From Sva-07 sp963743825 (lineage in GTDB: Bacteria > Actinomycetota > Acidimicrobiia > Acidimicrobiales > Ilumatobacteraceae), in NCBI GenBank assembly GCA_963743825.1, contig CAVURC010000019.1:1-64000 (forward strand): DNA of 64,000 bases, in the 5' to 3' direction. Below the pieces are notes generated by a model. It made no database searches, was not told the DNA's origin, and saw nothing but the letters and a program-made list of their open reading frames with translations. Every line of letters starts with the position of its first letter. Within the stretch, counting starts at the first letter, position 1. Both the position numbers and the translations under genes were made by a program. This document shows positions 16,805 to 28,514 of the stretch, one piece after another.

Positions 16805-18921
16805 ATGTCAACGCGCACCGTCAACGGCACGTGCCACCACGACTGCCCTGACACGTGTGGTTGGACTGTCACGGTCGACGACACGGCGGGCGACACAGCA
16901 GGCGTCGCTGCGGTCGCCGTGAAGTTGCGCGGCAACCCCGATCATCCGTACTCCGCCGGTGAGCTGTGCCCGAAGGTCAACCGGTTCATCGACCGCGTGT
17001 ACGACACCGACCGCATCCTGCATCCACTCCGCCGGGTCGGCCCCAAGGGATCGGGCGAGTTCGAACAGGTCACGTGGGCCGAAGCGCTCGCCGAGATCGC
17101 CGAACGGTTGCACGCAACGATCGCCGAGCACGGCGCCGAGGCAGTACTCCCCTTCTCCGACGCCGGCAACCAGGGCCTCCTCGCCATGATGGGGATCAAC
17201 GCCCGATTCTTCGCGCACATGGGGGCCTCGAAGCTCCTTCGGGCCATCTGTGGACCCACTGTTGGTGCGGGCCTGCGGATGACCAATGGCACCGGCCGCG
17301 GCATGGATGCGCTGGAGCTCGAACACTCGAAGCTGATCCTGCTGTGGGGCACGAACACCAGGCTGACGAACCGCCACCTGTGGCCGACCATCGAGCTGGC
17401 TCGCGAGCGGGGCGCCCGCCTCGTCGTCATCGACCCGATCCGCACCGTGACAGCCGAGGCGATCGACGAGACCCGCGGTGACAGGTTCGTCCAGCCGCTC
17501 CCCGGCACCGACATCGCCATGATGTTGGCGATGATGCACGTGATCATCCGTGACGGGCTCGCGAACGACACGTGGATCGCCGAACACACCACGGGCTACG
17601 ACGAACTTCGCGATGCAGTCGCCGACTGGACTCCCGACCGTGCGGCGGCGGTCACCGGCGTCGACGCCGACGTCATCGAGCAACTCGCCATCGACTACGC
17701 GACGGTTCGCCCAGCGGCGCATCCGGACGCTGATCGGCGCCGAGCACCACGAGAACGGAGCGATGTTCTTCCGCACGCTCGGCTGTCTTCCGGCGCTCAC
17801 CGGAGCCTGGGCCGAGCGGGGCGGCGGCATCGCCAAGAGTGTCGGCTCCTACACCGACGCGCTCATCGACGTTCGCGCCCTGTTCCGGCCCGACCTCGAA
17901 CGTGCCAACGGTCGCGTCACACCCCGCGAGCTGAACATGGGTCGCCTCGGCGAGATCCTCACCGCCCCCCACGCGGGTGAAACATCGGGCCCCGGCGTGC
18001 ACGCGCTGATCGTGTGGAACTGCAATCCTCTCGCCACGGTGCCCCGCGCCGAGCTCATCCGAGCAGGGATGGAGCGCGACGACCTCTTCACCGTCGTGCA
18101 CGAACAGTTCCTCACCGACACCGCCCGCTACGCCGACATCGTCCTGCCCGCCACCACGCAGATCGAGAGCGATGACGTGGTGTTGCCCTGGGGCCACCTG
18201 TGGGCCGGCTGGAACGGGGCGGCCATCGAGCCGCTCGGCGAGTCGTGCTCGAACACCGAGTTCTTCCGCCGCCTGGCCGCCGCGATGGAGTACACCGAGC
18301 CGAGCCTGTTCGACGACGACGACACACTGTTGCGTGACGCGCTGCCGACCGTCGACGTCGACGAACTTGCGCCGCGTCGGATGGGTCCGTGTTCCGTATC
18401 CCGACGATGGTCGCCCGTTCGGCGACGGTGAGTTCGAGACCGCGTCCGGGCGCGTCGAGTTGGCCTCCGATCAACTCGAACGGATGGGCCAACCGCGGGT
18501 GCCGACCTTCGTTGCGCCGAACGAGGGGCCGGGCGGCGAACTGTTCGAGCGCTACCCCCTGCAGTTGCTCACCCCGAAGCACCACACGCGGTTCCTCAAC
18601 TCGGGCTACTCGCAACTCCCCAAGCACGGCCCCGCCGAGGGTGGTCCGTTCGTCGAGCTCGACACCGCCGACGCCGCCGCTCGTGGCCTCGTCGACGGCG
18701 AACTGGCACGGGTCTGGAACGACAGAGCATCGGTGGCCGTCCCCGTCAAGATCACCGGACGGCTGCGCCCCGGTGTCGTGGCGATCCCGTTCGGCTGGTG
18801 GAGCCGTCACCATCCCGACGGCAAGGTCGCCAACAGCCTCACCAACGACACCCTCACCGAGTGGGGCGGCGGCATCGCCTACAGCGACACACTCGTCCAG
18901 ATCGAACCACTCCCCGCCTGA
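16805..18921 (+). CDS. Molybdopterin oxidoreductase with N-terminal 4Fe-4S site (two frameshifts)
   Basis: About 705 residues of the DMSO-reductase / formate-dehydrogenase superfamily. The N-terminus has a [4Fe-4S] motif CHHDCPDTCGW and a later Cys in SAGELCPK. Cofactor-binding segments follow: KLILLWGTNT, LVVIDPIRT, ALIVWNCNPLAT and DIVLPATTQIESDD, and a C-terminal molydopterin dinucleotide-binding domain from TPKHHTRFLNSGY to the end (WGGGIAYSDTLV). Two +1 shifts split it, at 17710-17712 (one base extra in CCC restores RQRRIRTLIG) and at about 18367 (restores VDELRRVGWV). It is a single-subunit soluble type with no neighbouring electron-transfer subunit. The substrate is unknown. No tat signal is visible, so it is likely cytoplasmic. 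Confidence 0.8.
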
Positions 18922-18953
18922 CGTACACGATGTGTCTGACACATCGTGTACGT
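18921..18953. terminator. 15-bp perfect palindrome (family shared with 57425-57463)
   Basis: Arms ACGTACACGATGTGT and ACACATCGTGTACGT around CTG form a perfect 15-bp hairpin whose first base is the last base of the oxidoreductase stop codon. The same arms recur after dnaB. It probably terminates transcription, although no T-run follows. Confidence 0.65.
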
Positions 18954-18992
18954 GCGCACGTTGGGCGTTGGGGCAGTCGGTAACCTGCGGGC

Positions 18993-20291
18993 ATGCCCGG
19001 TGACCTGATCTACGCATTCAGGGTCATGCGGCTACCGCTGCTGGATGCGGGCGGGGCGCCCATCGGACGCATCGAGGACATCGTTGCCATCCCCGGCCGC
19101 GCCGGCAAGGGTCGCGAACCGGCAATTCCGCCGCGCATCGTCGGATTCGTCGCCGGCAGTCAGCGACGGCGGATCTTCGTGAACGCGAACCGTGTCGCCG
19201 AGCTCAACAGCGACGGTGCCCGTCTGCGCAGCTGGGACGTCGACCTCAACCCCTTCAAGCCTCGCGTCGGAGAAGTCCTCATCGGCGCCCAACTGATCGA
19301 CCGACGCATCGGCGACGAGACCGTCAGCGACATCGCCCTTCGCAGCCAGGACGATGCCCGTCTGCCCTACTGGGTGATCGACAAGGTCCGCCTGGCACGC
19401 AAGAGCTCGCTGCGCCGACGGCCCAGCTATCGGCTCGTCGACTTCGACGAGGTGCCGGCATTGTTCGACACCCCGACCGAGATGCAGGCCGAAGCCGCCC
19501 GACTGCGTGACTTCCACCCTGCCGAGGTGGCCGCCGTCGTTCGAGCGCTCCCGATCGACCAACGCCGCCAACTCGCCGAAGCCATGGACGACGAACGACT
19601 CGCCGACGTGCTCGAGGAACTCCCCGAGGAGGAGCAGGTCCGCATCGTCGAACAACTCGACCGTGATCGTCTCGTCGGCGTGTTCGACGAGATGGAGTAC
19701 GACGACCTCGCCGACCTGCTCGGCGAGATGGCGCCGGCCGACCAGGAGCGCATGCTCGGTGTCATGGACGTCGACGACGCCGACGTCGTGCGGCGACTGC
19801 TCTCCTACGAGGAGGGCACCGCCGGCGGTCTGATGACCCCCGAGGTGATCATTCTCGGCCCCGACGCCACGGTCGCCGAAGCCCTCGCCCAGATCCGCGA
19901 CCCCGACTGGGTCGTCAGCATCGCCGCGCAGGTGTTCGTCACGCAGGCCCCGTTCCGAGCACCGACCGGCAAGCTCATCGGTGTCGTGCACGTGCAGCGA
20001 CTCCTTCGCGAGCCGCCGCCGATGAGTCTCGGTCGCCTCGTGGCCGACGACCCCACCGTCGCGCCGGACAGCACCGACCGCGAGGTCGCCGAGATGCTCG
20101 CCAGCTACGACCTGCTCGCCGTTGCGGTGACCGACGAGGCCGGGCGTCTCCTCGGAGCCGTCACCGTCGACGACGTCATCGACCGCATGCTCGGCGATGG
20201 CTGGCGCACCACGCAACGTCGGCGGCGCCACGGCGCCGCGCTCGGTTCGAGCGGCGACGCGGACCACAGCGCTGCGGCGGTGGAGGTGTGA
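18993..20291 (+). CDS. PRC-barrel-like / MgtE_N / CBS-domain protein
   Basis: 432 residues with no membrane helix. The start is a PRC-barrel-like domain (MRLPLLDAGGAPIGRIEDIV), with a second copy near residue 90 (GEVLIGAQLIDRRIGD). Then comes an MgtE N-terminal superhelix of alpha repeats (LPIDQRRQLAEAMDDERLADVLEELPEEEQ in character), then a CBS pair from GGLMTPEVIILGPDATVAEAL to AVTVDDVIDRMLG. MgtE uses such domains to gate magnesium transport, but here the transport domain is missing, as in many actinobacterial homologues. The gene overlaps the following DUF1003 membrane gene by four bases (GTGA), so a regulatory pair is likely. Confidence 0.8.
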   Translation: MPGDLIYAFRVMRLPLLDAGGAPIGRIEDIVAIPGRAGKGREPAIPPRIVGFVAGSQRRRIFVNANRVAELNSDGARLRSWDVDLNPFKPRVGEVLIGAQLIDRRIGDETVSDIALRSQDDARLPYWVIDKVRLARKSSLRRRPSYRLVDFDEVPALFDTPTEMQAEAARLRDFHPAEVAAVVRALPIDQRRQLAEAMDDERLADVLEELPEEEQVRIVEQLDRDRLVGVFDEMEYDDLADLLGEMAPADQERMLGVMDVDDADVVRRLLSYEEGTAGGLMTPEVIILGPDATVAEALAQIRDPDWVVSIAAQVFVTQAPFRAPTGKLIGVVHVQRLLREPPPMSLGRLVADDPTVAPDSTDREVAEMLASYDLLAVAVTDEAGRLLGAVTVDDVIDRMLGDGWRTTQRRRRHGAALGSSGDADHSAAAVEV

Positions 20292-20842
20292 AGCGACGGG
20301 GCGACCTGACCACTCCGCGCGCGACGGGACGCGTGGGAGTCTCCTACGACTCCGATGCATTCGGCGCATTCAGCGAGTCGATCGCCCGCTACCTCGGAAC
20401 CGCCCGCTACCTGGTGTGGCAGACGGTGGTCGTCATTGCCTGGCTCCTGCTCAACACCGTCGCCAGCGAGAGCCTCCAGTTCGATCCATGGAGCCGCGGC
20501 CTCGTGCTGCTGACCCTCGTGTTGTCGCTCCAGGCGTCCTACGCGGCGCCGCTCATCCTGCTCGCTCAGAATCGGCAGGAACAGCGCGACCGGATCACCG
20601 GCGAGAACGACCGCGAGGTCGCCGAACGCACCCAGGCCGACACCGAGTTCCTCGCACGCGAGATCGCCGGCGTGCGACTCGCGTTGTCCGACATGGTCAC
20701 GGGCGAAGCGTTGGACGACAAGCTCCAACAGCTGAGCAACATCGTCGAACGGCTCGCTGATCAGGTTGCGCAGTTGGCGAACGTCGGTGCAGCGACTGCC
20801 GGATCCGAGCCCGGCGATCCGGGCGTCACGGATTCGCCCTGA
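20288..20842 (+). CDS. DUF1003 membrane protein
   Basis: 184 residues. Two membrane helices, VWQTVVVIAWLLLNTVA and LVLLTLVLSLQASYAAPLIL, are followed by LLAQNRQEQRDRITGENDRE, the hallmark of DUF1003, and a coiled-coil-like tail. The GTG start overlaps the stop of the MgtE_N/CBS gene. Its molecular role is not established; this gene pair is widespread in actinobacteria, suggesting a joint function in ion homeostasis (inference). Its end overlaps the convergent dehydrogenase-like gene by 17 bases. Confidence 0.82.
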   Translation: MKRRGDLTTPRATGRVGVSYDSDAFGAFSESIARYLGTARYLVWQTVVVIAWLLLNTVASESLQFDPWSRGLVLLTLVLSLQASYAAPLILLAQNRQEQRDRITGENDREVAERTQADTEFLAREIAGVRLALSDMVTGEALDDKLQQLSNIVERLADQVAQLANVGAATAGSEPGDPGVTDSP

Positions 20843-21785
20843 TCCTGCGCTCGGAGGGCACCCCGGTGAACTCCTGGAGTCGAACACCCACCGCACTGAC
20901 ACTTCGCAGGAGTGCCACCGTGTCGAGCAACGGATCACCCGCTCGAACCACACCGGGCTCCAAACGGCCGTTCACGGCCGCCGACGCGAACGCAATGGCC
21001 GTGGCCGCGGCGGCCGTCCCGACCAACTCGGCGGCACCTGCGATCAGCGTGCGACGGCCGCCGGACTCGTCGCTGCCCCGAACCTCCACCCGAACCGCTC
21101 CGATACCGCCCTCACGGTGCGGTGGGCTCAGCATCGGCAGCCAGGCCGTGAACCGGTCACGACGGTTGGCCGACACCCGCGCGCTCACTCGACCAGCCTC
21201 CGGAAATGCCTCGTGCAACAGCACCGGCGACGGGAGCTCGGCGCGGTAGCAGTCGTAGGGGCCGACCGGTTCGGGGAAGTAGCAGAGTTCGCGCCCAGAG
21301 CCCGCGGGCCGCTGGATCCATGTGCCGTCGCGCAACCCCACCGCGAGCCCCCGCAGTGCTCGATGCTGCTGGCGAGCGCATGACGGCCCGGCTGTGCCGT
21401 GGAACGCAACGTGGATTTCGTCGCAGCTCGCCAGCTCCGTCACCAGCAAACGAGCGAGCAGCCCCGTGAGACCGGGTGACATCCCAGCACCGACGACCAA
21501 CGGAACACCGCTGCCGAGCGCCAGGAGGTCGAGGTCGGCCAGGGCACGCACATCTTCGAGGTCGTCACTCACCGAGACGACAGCGACACCGGCCTCGAGG
21601 AAGACCGATGCCGACGGGGCGTGCGGTCCGCTGTGTGCAAGCACGACAGCGTCGAGGTCGTCGCGGGGGCGACGCTGTGTGCGGAGATCGAGATCGACCA
21701 CCTCGACGTCACGCACCACCGTCGGGAGGCGACGCGCGATCCGGTCACCGACGACGCCGCGACCGACGACACCGATCCGGGTCAT
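20826..21785 (-). CDS. Saccharopine-dehydrogenase-like NAD(P)-binding protein
   Basis: 319 residues. An N-terminal Rossmann fold (RIGVVGRGVVGDRIARRL, then VVLAHSGPHA and VVSVSDDLEDV) is followed by GVPLVVGAGMSPGLTGLLARL, the loop typical of the saccharopine dehydrogenase-like family. The remainder is poorly conserved. The ATG at 21785 is used because it overlaps the stop of the upstream small gene (TGATG); a TTG one codon earlier is less likely. No pathway can be assigned. Confidence 0.65.
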   Translation of the reverse strand: MTRIGVVGRGVVGDRIARRLPTVVRDVEVVDLDLRTQRRPRDDLDAVVLAHSGPHAPSASVFLEAGVAVVSVSDDLEDVRALADLDLLALGSGVPLVVGAGMSPGLTGLLARLLVTELASCDEIHVAFHGTAGPSCARQQHRALRGLAVGLRDGTWIQRPAGSGRELCYFPEPVGPYDCYRAELPSPVLLHEAFPEAGRVSARVSANRRDRFTAWLPMLSPPHREGGIGAVRVEVRGSDESGGRRTLIAGAAELVGTAAAATAIAFASAAVNGRLEPGVVRAGDPLLDTVALLRSVSAVGVRLQEFTGVPSERRIRANP

Positions 21786-21919
21786 CAACGCTCCGGGAGT
21801 TCCAGCGGACGCCAGCCACCATGCTGCGGCGGCGTCCCGCCGGTTCCCTTGACGCGCAGCACGGCAGCCGCCAGACCCATCATGAAGATGGCGGAGAATG
21901 CACGTCGGAGGAACTTCAT
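21785..21919 (-). CDS. Small membrane protein (44 aa)
   Basis: A 44-residue open frame: MKFLRRAFSAIFMMGLAAAV gives a basic N-terminus and one membrane helix, then a Gly/Pro-rich tail (GTGGTPPQHGGWRPLE). It overlaps the downstream dehydrogenase-like gene by one base (TGATG), which argues that it is translated. I have seen similar short proteins in Acidimicrobiia but know no function. Confidence 0.55.
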   Translation of the reverse strand: MKFLRRAFSAIFMMGLAAAVLRVKGTGGTPPQHGGWRPLELPER

Positions 21920-21980
21920 CGGAACGCGCAGGCTACTCGGCGGGACACCCCCTGTTCCTGCGTCCAGGGGCCGAACCGGG

Positions 21981-22057
21981 TGGTGGGGCTAACAAGAATC
22001 GAACTTGTGACCTCTGCCTTATCAGGGCAGCGCTCTAACCGACTGAGCTATAGCCCC
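21981..22057 (-). tRNA. ileT: tRNA-Ile (anticodon GAU)
   Basis: The minus strand reads a complete cloverleaf: acceptor GGGGCTA/TAGCCCC, D-arm GCTCAGTCGGTTAGAGC, anticodon stem with loop CTGATAA (GAT), T-arm with AGTTCGATTCTTG, encoded CCA. It follows gyrA and DUF3566 on the same strand, the order seen around ileT in mycobacteria. Confidence 0.97.
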
Positions 22058-22128
22058 GGCAAGTCGGAGAGGCTATCGGTCGCTCGCGGGCTTCACGCCA
22101 CGCGCCGCCATGAGTTCGCGATGATGCA

Positions 22129-23033
22129 TCAACGCGGCAGGCTGCCGCTGTCGTCGATCATCGCGTCGCGGGTGATCGGACCCGACTCGTCATACATCAG
22201 CGCCGGCACCTCGGGCTCGGCTCGGCGCACCACGAAGCGCCGCATCGGCGACGTACGCGCCTCGACGACTTCCTCTTCCAGCACGGTGAAACGCATTCCG
22301 CCGACGAGATCGGTGATCAGGTTGAACAGCGTGGCGAGCAGGACGGCCAGACCGGTGAACCCGATCACGAGGAACAGTCCGCCGATCCATGCGCTGTGAT
22401 AGAGCTCGCCGCCGTTGAAGTCGAACGACGACCAGCCGAACGACTCGAAGAAGCGCTCGACGTTGTCGACCGTGCCAGTCGCATACGCCACGTTCCACAG
22501 CAGCACCGCAGCCGTCAGCACGATGAGATACAGCACGAGATTGGCGACGAGTGCGATCTTGAACACACTCCACGGATCAACGTGACGAACCACCCGCGTG
22601 ACTCGACGCACACGTGGCTTGCGACCGAGCATGCGCGGAACGTTGATCGGAATCGGGAACGGCGCCGGGTCGTAATCGGGAGCTCGGCGGGGACGGCGAA
22701 CCCCCGACGACGTGTCGTCCTGCGGTGCGAGCGCGACCGTCGGACCATCGATGTCGGCACGACGAAGCTCATCGAGCACGTCGTCGGACACATCCGGCTC
22801 GAGGCCCGGATCGAGCGCGGCCGGTTCGTCGTGGGCACGCCGGCTCGAACGAGCAGCGGGTCCCCGCCCGACTCGACATCGTCGTCGTCGCCCTCGGTGG
22901 CCATGACGATCTCCGGCAACTCGAACGGCGCCTCGTCGAGTTCGTCGAGTTCGTCGCCATCGACATCGACATCGAATGGCTCGTCGTAGCCATCGTCGAG
23001 CGCCTCGTCGAGGGCGCGCTCGGTCTTGCTCAT
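22129..23033 (-). CDS. DUF3566 membrane protein (possible frameshift in the acidic N-terminus)
   Basis: The C-terminal part (from 22791) is a DUF3566 domain: VTRVVRHVDPWSVFKIALV, a first membrane helix (LVANLVLYLIVLTAAVLLW), a loop and a second helix (LFLVIGFTGLAVLLATLFNLI), ending in a charged tail. DUF3566 proteins follow gyrA in many actinobacteria; their function is not firmly known. Upstream, ATG 23033 opens a highly acidic frame (MSKTERALDEALDDGYDE..., EGDDDDVESGG) that is out of register with the domain. A one-base shift near 22850-22870 would join them into a protein with an acidic leader, as other family members have. Alternatively the GTG at 22791 is the real start. Confidence 0.72.
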
Positions 23034-23078
23034 CGCGGCAAGTGTACGCACGAGGTCGATCAAGGTCCTGTCAAGGTG

Positions 23079-23393
23079 TCACGGCGCGTTCGTTGCTCGA
23101 GCCGTCGCGCGAGCACCTCCGAGGCGCACCACGACCGTCACCTCGCCGTACGCCGGCCCACGCACCCACGACACGAGCTCAGCGCCATGTCGTGCAGCCA
23201 GCAGCTCCGCGCCGGCTCGGCCACCGTCGAGCGACACCAGTGCCGCGGCATCAGCGGCGGTCTGCGCTCGAGTGCGCTCGACAACGCGCCCGCCGAGAAC
23301 GACCAGCGCCGTCGTGGTCACCAGGAAGATCACACTCGCCACGACGACGAGCAGCACCGCCGCCTGACCTCGATCGCCAACCGCACGCGTCAT
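23079..23393 (-). CDS. TadE/TadG-like small secreted or membrane protein
   Basis: 104 residues. MTRAVGDRGQAAVLLVVVAS is the Flp-pilus TadE/TadG-type N-terminus, with G-Q-A-A before a hydrophobic helix, and TAADAAALVSLDGGRAGAELLAARHG matches the conserved segment after the helix in TadG-like proteins (the RTRAQTAADAAAL motif). Such proteins are minor pseudopilin-like components or of unknown role. It sits between gyrA and the DUF3566 gene on the same strand, with no tad secretion genes nearby, so a pilus function is doubtful. Confidence 0.6.
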   Translation of the reverse strand: MTRAVGDRGQAAVLLVVVASVIFLVTTTALVVLGGRVVERTRAQTAADAAALVSLDGGRAGAELLAARHGAELVSWVRGPAYGEVTVVVRLGGARATARATNAP

Positions 23394-23470
23394 GGCGCGC
23401 TCCTTCCACCGATGCTCGGATGGCGATCGAATCGATCGCGAGGTGGCGCCGGGCGCGAGGCGGAAACTGA

Positions 23471-25921
<2,451 letters not shown>

Positions 25922-25959
25922 GTGTGGTGTTTCGTTTCAGGCAGGTCGTCGCGGTCGGA

Positions 25960-27990
25960 TCAGAAGTCGAGGTTGCGGACGTCGCGGGCATTCGTGGTGA
26001 TGAATTCTCGCCGTGCGGGCACGTCGTCGCCCATCAGGATCGAGGTGATCTCGTCGGCGAGCGCCGCTTCTTCGACGGTGACCTGGAGCAGTGTGCGGGT
26101 GCCGTCGAGCATCGTGGTGGTGCGCAGCTCCTCCCAGTCCATTTCACCGAGGCCCTTCAAGCGGTTGAACCCCTTCTTGTGGTTCGGACGGTCCGCGAGG
26201 AACGCCGCCTTGGCGACGTCGTCCTTGAGGTAGATCTTCTCCTTGCCCACCTCGGTGGAGTACAGCGGGGGCTGAGCGATGTAGCAGTAACCCGCCTCGA
26301 CCATCTCGCGCATCTGACGGAAGAAGAACGTGAGCAACAGCGTGCGGATGTGGCTGCCGTCGACATCGGCGTCGGCCAGGCAGATCACCTTGTGGTAGCG
26401 GCACTTGGTGACGTCGTATTCGTCGCCGACGCCGGCACCGATCGCGGTGATGAGCGCCTGGATCTCGTTGTTCTTGAGCATCTTGTCGACGCGTGCCCGC
26501 TCGACGTTGAGGATCTTGCCGCGGATCGGCAGGATCGCCTGCGTGCGAGGATCGCGGGCATCGACGGCGGTGCCGCCGGCGGAGTCACCCTCGACGATGA
26601 ACAGTTCGGACTCGTCGGCGTTCTTCGACGAACAGTCCTTCAACTTGTCGGGCATTCCGGCGCCGGACAGGGCCGTCTTGCGTCGGATCGCGTTGCGGGC
26701 GTTCTTCGCGGCGACTCGAGCCTGCGCGGCGGCGAGGCCCTTCTTGACGACCTTGTTCGCCTCGGTCGGGTTCTCCTCGAGCCATTCACCGAGACGTTCG
26801 TAGGTCGCCTTCTGCACGAACGAACGCATCGGCACGTTGCCGAGCTTGGCCTTGGTCTGTCCCTCGAACTGCGGCTCGCGCAGCTTCACCGACACGATGG
26901 CGGTGATGCCCTCGCGGATGTCCTCGCCGGTGAGGTTCTGGTCCTTCTCCTTGAGGAGATTCTTGGCGCGGGCGTACTTGTTGAGCACCGACGTGAGCGC
27001 CGTCTTGAAGCCCTCGACGTGCATCCCTCCCTCGGTGGTCGAGATGCCGTTGGCGTACCCGTGGATGCCTTCGTAGTAGCCGGTGTTCCACTGCATCGCG
27101 ATGTCGAGCATCTGGCCGTCTTCGGTGTCTTCGTCCTCGAACTGGCACACCTTGGAGAACAACGGCTCCTTGGTGGCGTTGAGGTGCTTGACGAAGTCGA
27201 GGATGCCGCCCTTGTACTGGTACGAGATCGTCTGCTCGCGGCTCTCGCGCTGGTCTTCGAAGACGATCTCGAGACCCCGGTTGAGAAACGCCATGGTCTG
27301 CAGTCGCTCGAGCACGGTGCGCGACACGAACTCGACCCCTTCGGCGGCGAAGACCGTGGGATCGGGCCAGAACGTGATGGTGGTCCCCGTGACGCGACCC
27401 CGCTTGGGTGTGTCTCCGACGACAGCCATCTTGCCCTGGGGCTTGCCGCCCTGTGCGTACTCCTGGCGGTAGTGCTTGCCGTCACGGTCGACCTCGATGA
27501 CGAGACGCTCGGACAGTGCGTTCACGACGGACACACCGACGCCGTGAAGGCCACCGGACACCTTGTAGCCCTCGCCACCGAACTTGCCACCGGCGTGGAG
27601 CACGGTCAGCACGACTTCGGCAGCGCTCTTGCCCTTGTGCTCGCCTGAGGTGAACGGGTCGACCGGGACGCCGCGACCGTTGTCGTCGACCCGGCAGCCG
27701 CCGTCGGCGAGCAGCGTGACCCCGATGCGCGTGCAATGGCCGGCCATTGCCTCGTCGACGGAGTTGTCGACGACCTCCCAGATCAGATGGTGGAGCCCTT
27801 GCAGACCGGTGGAGCCGATGTACATGCCCGGACGCTTGCGCACCGGGTCGAGGCCCTCGAGCACCTGGATTGCCTTGGCGTCGTAGGCCGCCGTGGTGGT
27901 GGCGGAGTTGGTGTTCGACTTCTTCTTGGGCGGCGATGCCCCGTTGGTGTCGGGAACGTCGGTCGCTGGTGATTCGGTGTCGTTGGACAC
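25960..27990 (-). CDS. gyrB: DNA gyrase subunit B
   Basis: 676 residues. GHKL ATPase motifs are present: EVVDNSVDEAMAG, VDDNGRGVPVDP, GGKFGGEGYKVSGGLHGVG. The TOPRIM domain has EGDSAGGTA and DADVDGSHIRTL. It ends ...REFITTNARDVRNLDF. It pairs with GyrA. The GTG at 27990 is used because the conserved part starts soon after; a longer in-frame reading would enter the leader region. A stable short hairpin lies at 28024-28039 in the leader between dciA and gyrB. Confidence 0.97.
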   Translation of the reverse strand: MSNDTESPATDVPDTNGASPPKKKSNTNSATTTAAYDAKAIQVLEGLDPVRKRPGMYIGSTGLQGLHHLIWEVVDNSVDEAMAGHCTRIGVTLLADGGCRVDDNGRGVPVDPFTSGEHKGKSAAEVVLTVLHAGGKFGGEGYKVSGGLHGVGVSVVNALSERLVIEVDRDGKHYRQEYAQGGKPQGKMAVVGDTPKRGRVTGTTITFWPDPTVFAAEGVEFVSRTVLERLQTMAFLNRGLEIVFEDQRESREQTISYQYKGGILDFVKHLNATKEPLFSKVCQFEDEDTEDGQMLDIAMQWNTGYYEGIHGYANGISTTEGGMHVEGFKTALTSVLNKYARAKNLLKEKDQNLTGEDIREGITAIVSVKLREPQFEGQTKAKLGNVPMRSFVQKATYERLGEWLEENPTEANKVVKKGLAAAQARVAAKNARNAIRRKTALSGAGMPDKLKDCSSKNADESELFIVEGDSAGGTAVDARDPRTQAILPIRGKILNVERARVDKMLKNNEIQALITAIGAGVGDEYDVTKCRYHKVICLADADVDGSHIRTLLLTFFFRQMREMVEAGYCYIAQPPLYSTEVGKEKIYLKDDVAKAAFLADRPNHKKGFNRLKGLGEMDWEELRTTTMLDGTRTLLQVTVEEAALADEITSILMGDDVPARREFITTNARDVRNLDF

Positions 27991-28023
27991 TCGTACCTCG
28001 ATACTTCTGGCTGTCTGGCGGAA

Positions 28024-28039
28024 TGCCCCGAAAGGGGCA
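28024..28039. promoter_or_regulatory. Short perfect hairpin in the gyrB leader
   Basis: TGCCCC (28024-28029) and GGGGCA (28034-28039) pair around a GAAA loop (TTTC on the minus strand). It lies 34 bases upstream of gyrB and past the dciA stop. It could end dciA transcription or act in the gyrB leader. Confidence 0.4.
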
Positions 28040-28139
28040 CGTTGGTGGGGCGAACAGCGAGGTCGGCCGACCCTCGACGTACCTGTCGAACCGGCGCCCA
28101 CGCTGCATCGCGAGTGGTCACCAGCCTACCAGCGGGGTG

Positions 28140-28496
28140 TCACGGAGTCGGGGAATCCGAAGCGTCCGACGAGGGTCCGGAGGATGGTCTGGAGGATGGT
28201 CTGGAGGGTCGTCCGACGCGCACCTCGACCCGTTCGATCCGAACACCGGCCACCTCGGCCAGACGTGCCGTGATCGTGCCGCTGAGAAACTTCACCTGGG
28301 TTGCCCACGCAGGTTCGTCGGCCTCCACCACGAGCACACCGTCGTCGAGGCGAACCGGTCGGACGTGTGCCGCCACGGTCGGCCCGACGGCGTCGTCCCA
28401 GCGTCCGAAGACGCCCCCGATCTGGATGCGATCGGTCCCGCGTAACGACTTCATGATCGAGTCGAGCGACCGCGAAATCGGAACAGGCTCGGCCAT
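28140..28496 (-). CDS. dciA: DciA-type helicase-loading protein (DUF721)
   Basis: 118 residues. GGVFGRWDDAVGPTVAAHVRPVRLDDGVLVVEADEPAWATQVKFLS is the KH-like DciA/DUF721 domain, which in bacteria without DnaC helps load DnaB at the origin. It ends with a repetitive Pro/Ser-rich tail. It lies between recF (18 bases away) and gyrB, exactly where dciA lies in mycobacteria. The window also has dnaB and no dnaC. The start at 28496 (MAEPVPISR) was chosen over an in-frame ATG three codons upstream. Confidence 0.85.
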   Translation of the reverse strand: MAEPVPISRSLDSIMKSLRGTDRIQIGGVFGRWDDAVGPTVAAHVRPVRLDDGVLVVEADEPAWATQVKFLSGTITARLAEVAGVRIERVEVRVGRPSRPSSRPSSGPSSDASDSPTP

Positions 28497-28514
28497 GACT
28501 GCCAACGTACCCGG

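Noticed and set aside
28175..28215. Repeated CTGGAGGATGGT units that could suggest a repeat array.
   Set aside because: They encode the Pro/Ser-rich tail of DciA in frame; two or three units are too few and too short for CRISPR or a VNTR claim.
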